This document shows, piece by piece, positions 41,485 to 42,902 of a DNA stretch of 42,902 bases (within the stretch, counting starts at the first letter, position 1; the number at the start of each line of letters is the position of its first letter). Under the pieces are notes generated by a model. That model was given only the letters and a program-made list of their open reading frames with translations, ran no database searches and had not been told where the DNA came from. Origin of the DNA: Mycobacterium sp. (GTDB lineage: Bacteria; Actinomycetota; Actinomycetes; RYN-182); contig JAOPWU010000112.1 of NCBI GenBank assembly GCA_025965515.1, forward strand, positions 1-42,902, written 5' to 3'. The position numbers and the translations under genes were made by a program.

Positions 41485-42368
41485 TGGCCGCGCGTCGCCC
41501 CGACGGGCCCCCGCCACCCCCGGTGGTGCAGCGGCTGCGCATCCGGTACGCCAAGCGTGGCCGGCTGCGCTTCACGAGCCACCGGGACGTCGCCCGGGCG
41601 GTGGAGCGTGCGCTCGGCCGGGGCAAGGTGCCGGTGGCGTTCTCCGCCGGATTCAGCCCGCACCCGAAGGTCAGCTGGATGGGGGCCGCCCCCACCGGCG
41701 TGGCCAGCGAGGCCGAGTACGTGGAGATCGGGCTGCAGCGGGCCTGCGATCCGGCGGCGGTCCGGGAGGCGCTCGACGCCGGCCTCCCGCGCGGCCTGGA
41801 CGTGCTCGAGGTCGTCGAGGCGGCGCCGGGGGAGGGCGGGCTCGCGGAGCGGCTCGAGGCCTCCGCGTGGCGCATCGAGCTGCCGGGCCTGTCCGAGGCG
41901 GCGGCCCGTGCGGCCGTCGCGGCGTTCGTGGCCGCCGAGCAGGTGGTGGTGGAGCGCCGCACCAAGGGCGGCATGCGTGACGTCGACGTGCGCTTCGCGG
42001 TGCTCGACATGACGGTGATGGGCGACGCGGGTGACCGTCTTCACCCCATCTCGCCCGGGACGACGGGTCCGTATGCCATAATCGAAGCGGTTGTACAGCA
42101 CACGACGCCCGCTGTACGACCCGATGACGTGTTGACCGCGCTCCGCCAGGTCGCCGCGCTCGAGCTGTCGGAGCCCCACCGGGCTACCCGGCTCGCGCAG
42201 GGCCGGCTGACGGGGCGCAGCGGCATCGTCGATCCGCTCGAGGTCGACCGCTCCGCCGCCACCATTCCGGCGGCGGCGGGCCCGCCCGAGGATCGACGGC
42301 CGCAGGTTCCACCGTCGCGGGACACCGAGGGCGTCACCAGACTTCCGGCATCCGCCGGCCGACCCTGA
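41484..42368 (+). CDS. DUF2344 radical SAM-associated protein, TIGR03936 type
   Basis: A 294-residue protein with ATG in a TGATG overlap; the ORF-track start at 39609 is a long frame extension. The family core is VQRLRIRYAKRGRLRFTSHRDVARAVERALGRGKVPVAFSAGFSPHPKVSW, followed by a second half with SEAEYVEIGL and KGGMRDVDVRF. It is always found fused to or beside TIGR03960-type radical-SAM proteins, so it probably supplies substrate or RNA binding for them. The C-terminal 60 residues are low-complexity. Its 3' third contains the most A/T-rich patch nearby and an inverted repeat that may belong to the rne control region. Confidence 0.93.
   Translation: MAARRPDGPPPPPVVQRLRIRYAKRGRLRFTSHRDVARAVERALGRGKVPVAFSAGFSPHPKVSWMGAAPTGVASEAEYVEIGLQRACDPAAVREALDAGLPRGLDVLEVVEAAPGEGGLAERLEASAWRIELPGLSEAAARAAVAAFVAAEQVVVERRTKGGMRDVDVRFAVLDMTVMGDAGDRLHPISPGTTGPYAIIEAVVQHTTPAVRPDDVLTALRQVAALELSEPHRATRLAQGRLTGRSGIVDPLEVDRSAATIPAAAGPPEDRRPQVPPSRDTEGVTRLPASAGRP
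42091..42119. promoter_or_regulatory. Inverted repeat inside the DUF2344 gene, upstream of rne
   Basis: GTACAGC (42093-42099) and GCTGTAC (42111-42117) form a perfect 7-bp dyad with an 11-nt spacer, extended to 42091-42119 with one wobble. CATAAT, one base from the TATAAT consensus, ends 8 nt before it (42077-42082). A promoter/operator for rne placed within coding sequence is plausible, but no -35 is visible. Confidence 0.3.
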
Positions 42369-42379
42369 GCCCCCGTACC

Positions 42380-42401
42380 CGGGTGGCATTACAACCACCC
42401 G
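42380..42401 (+). promoter_or_regulatory. Hairpin in the rne leader
   Basis: CGGGTGG and CCACCCG form a 7-bp stem with the A/T-rich loop CATTACAA, 31 nt before the rne GTG. With no U-tract it is more likely an mRNA leader structure than a terminator. RNase E is known to control its own mRNA through its leader in E. coli; similar control here is speculation. Confidence 0.45.
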
Positions 42402-42432
42402 CGCCGGCGGGGGCCGAGAGGCACCTCCGCTC

Positions 42433-42902
42433 GTGTCAGAGCCCACCGATACTTCCGAGACCCAGACCGACGCCGCAGCTGCGGTAACCCCCCGTCCGCG
42501 GCGCGCCCGGCGCTCCGCCGGCCGCCCCGCCGGCCCGCCGGTCGAGGGCACGACCCCCACCGGCGAGGACGCCACCCCGCCGGCCGCTACCGAGCCTGCC
42601 GCCGAAACGCCGGAGGCACCTGCCGCCGAGGCGCCCGCCCGGCGTCCGCGTCGGCGTGCCACCGCCCCGGTCCGCGCCGCCGCGGCCGAGGAGGCTGCCG
42701 TCGAACCCGCGGCTGCCGCGGCTCCTTCCACCCCTGCGGCCGTGACCCCTGCGGCCGCGACCCCCGAGGCCACTGCCCCGGGCGACGCACCCGCGGAGCG
42801 GCCCGCGCGCCGCAGCCGACGGCGTACCGCCGCCCCGGCCGAGCCGGAGGCGACGCCCGGCGCCGCCCCTGCCGAGCCCGAGGCCGCGGTCGCCCAGCCG
42901 CC
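42433..42902 (+). CDS. rne: Ribonuclease E/G, N-terminal disordered part, cut by window end
   Basis: GTG at 42433 opens a frame running off the window (156 codons seen), absent from the ORF track because it has no stop. The visible part is a disordered Ala/Pro/Glu-rich segment with three Arg clusters about 50 residues apart: RPRRARRSAGR (21-31), ARRPRRRA (69-76) and RPARRSRRR (123-131). No catalytic S1 or RNase E/G domain is inside the window. Identification rests on position after the radical-SAM/DUF2344 pair and ndk, and on the known N-terminal extensions of actinobacterial RNase E. GAGAGG lies upstream of the start. The enzyme would cleave single-stranded RNA in mRNA decay and rRNA maturation. 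Confidence 0.75.
   Translation, partial: MSEPTDTSETQTDAAAAVTPRPRRARRSAGRPAGPPVEGTTPTGEDATPPAATEPAAETPEAPAAEAPARRPRRRATAPVRAAAAEEAAVEPAAAAAPSTPAAVTPAAATPEATAPGDAPAERPARRSRRRTAAPAEPEATPGAAPAEPEAAVAQP

Noticed and set aside
39433-41517. 694-residue minus-strand ORF opposite the radical-SAM gene
   Set aside because: It is a mirror frame; the plus strand has the CX3CX2C motif and a proper start.
1-42902. CRISPR arrays, insertion sequences, prophage genes, riboswitches
   Set aside because: I saw no regularly spaced repeats, transposase or integrase frames, phage genes or recognisable riboswitch cores in the intergenic regions.

Overview
The window is one contiguous piece of a very GC-rich actinobacterial chromosome. 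It has abundant GTG starts, GTGA stop/start overlaps and -10 elements of the form TANNNT. Gene content points to a mycothiol-making actinomycete: an Rv2466c-type DsbA protein, an MshC-like ligase, paired ClpP1/ClpP2, and mreBCD-PBP2-rodA next to ndk and rne. From memory, the order DUF5130 - pepN - Rv2466c homologue - rpiB - nei ... tRNA-Gly/tRNA-Pro - tig - clpP1 - clpP2 - clpX ... valS - folC - ndk ... rne matches the Mycobacterium tuberculosis Rv2468c-Rv2444c region in reverse. I cannot assign a genus; a Geodermatophilales/Frankiales-like soil actinomycete is a guess.

Layout. 1-9349: the end of malQ, a small CtaJ-like membrane protein, DUF5130, pepN (-), the DsbA-like oxidoreductase, a DUF429 protein (-), rpiB, nei, an MshC/CysRS-like ligase and a VOC protein. 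9369-19252: an accessory carbohydrate locus made of a ROK repressor (-) diverging from two TIM-barrel isomerase/epimerases, a lipoprotein binding protein, a Gfo/Idh/MocA oxidoreductase, an RbsA-like ATPase, an RbsC-like permease, a second Gfo/Idh/MocA oxidoreductase and an ABM-domain protein. 19273-26788: tRNA-Gly(TCC, -), tRNA-Pro(TGG), a GAF-PAS-PAS-GAF-SpoIIE phosphatase, tig, clpP1, clpP2 and clpX. 26862-33363: a secreted zincin-like protein, valS, folC and ndk. 33530-39464: the elongation/sporulation wall-synthesis operon mreB-mreC-mreD-(34-codon ORF)-PBP2-rodA. 39508-42902: a B12/radical-SAM protein (TIGR03960 type), its DUF2344 partner (TIGR03936 type) and the start of RNase E/G, cut by the window edge.

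How the parts work together. The accessory locus reads as an import-and-oxidise pathway: binding protein plus ABC transporter bring in a sugar or polyol, two NAD(P)-dependent dehydrogenases make keto-sugars, and two isomerases rearrange or cleave them, under a ROK repressor. The substrate cannot be read from sequence. The Tig-ClpP1P2-ClpX block handles nascent-chain folding and ATP-dependent proteolysis. The mre block builds lateral or spore wall.

Regulation visible in the sequence includes four likely leaderless promoters (TANNNT followed after 6-7 nt by the start codon), a divergent promoter pair with a palindrome at the ROK gene, a 15-bp hairpin after the binding-protein gene, and a nested palindrome/direct repeat upstream of the secreted zincin. 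No stretch over 300 bases lacks a gene. I saw no CRISPR array, insertion sequence, prophage or rRNA. No single gene is unprecedented. The most under-explained items are the ROK-controlled locus, the MshC-like paralogue, the secreted zincin with its operator-like repeat, the 34-codon ORF between mreD and PBP2, and the radical-SAM/DUF2344 pair before rne.
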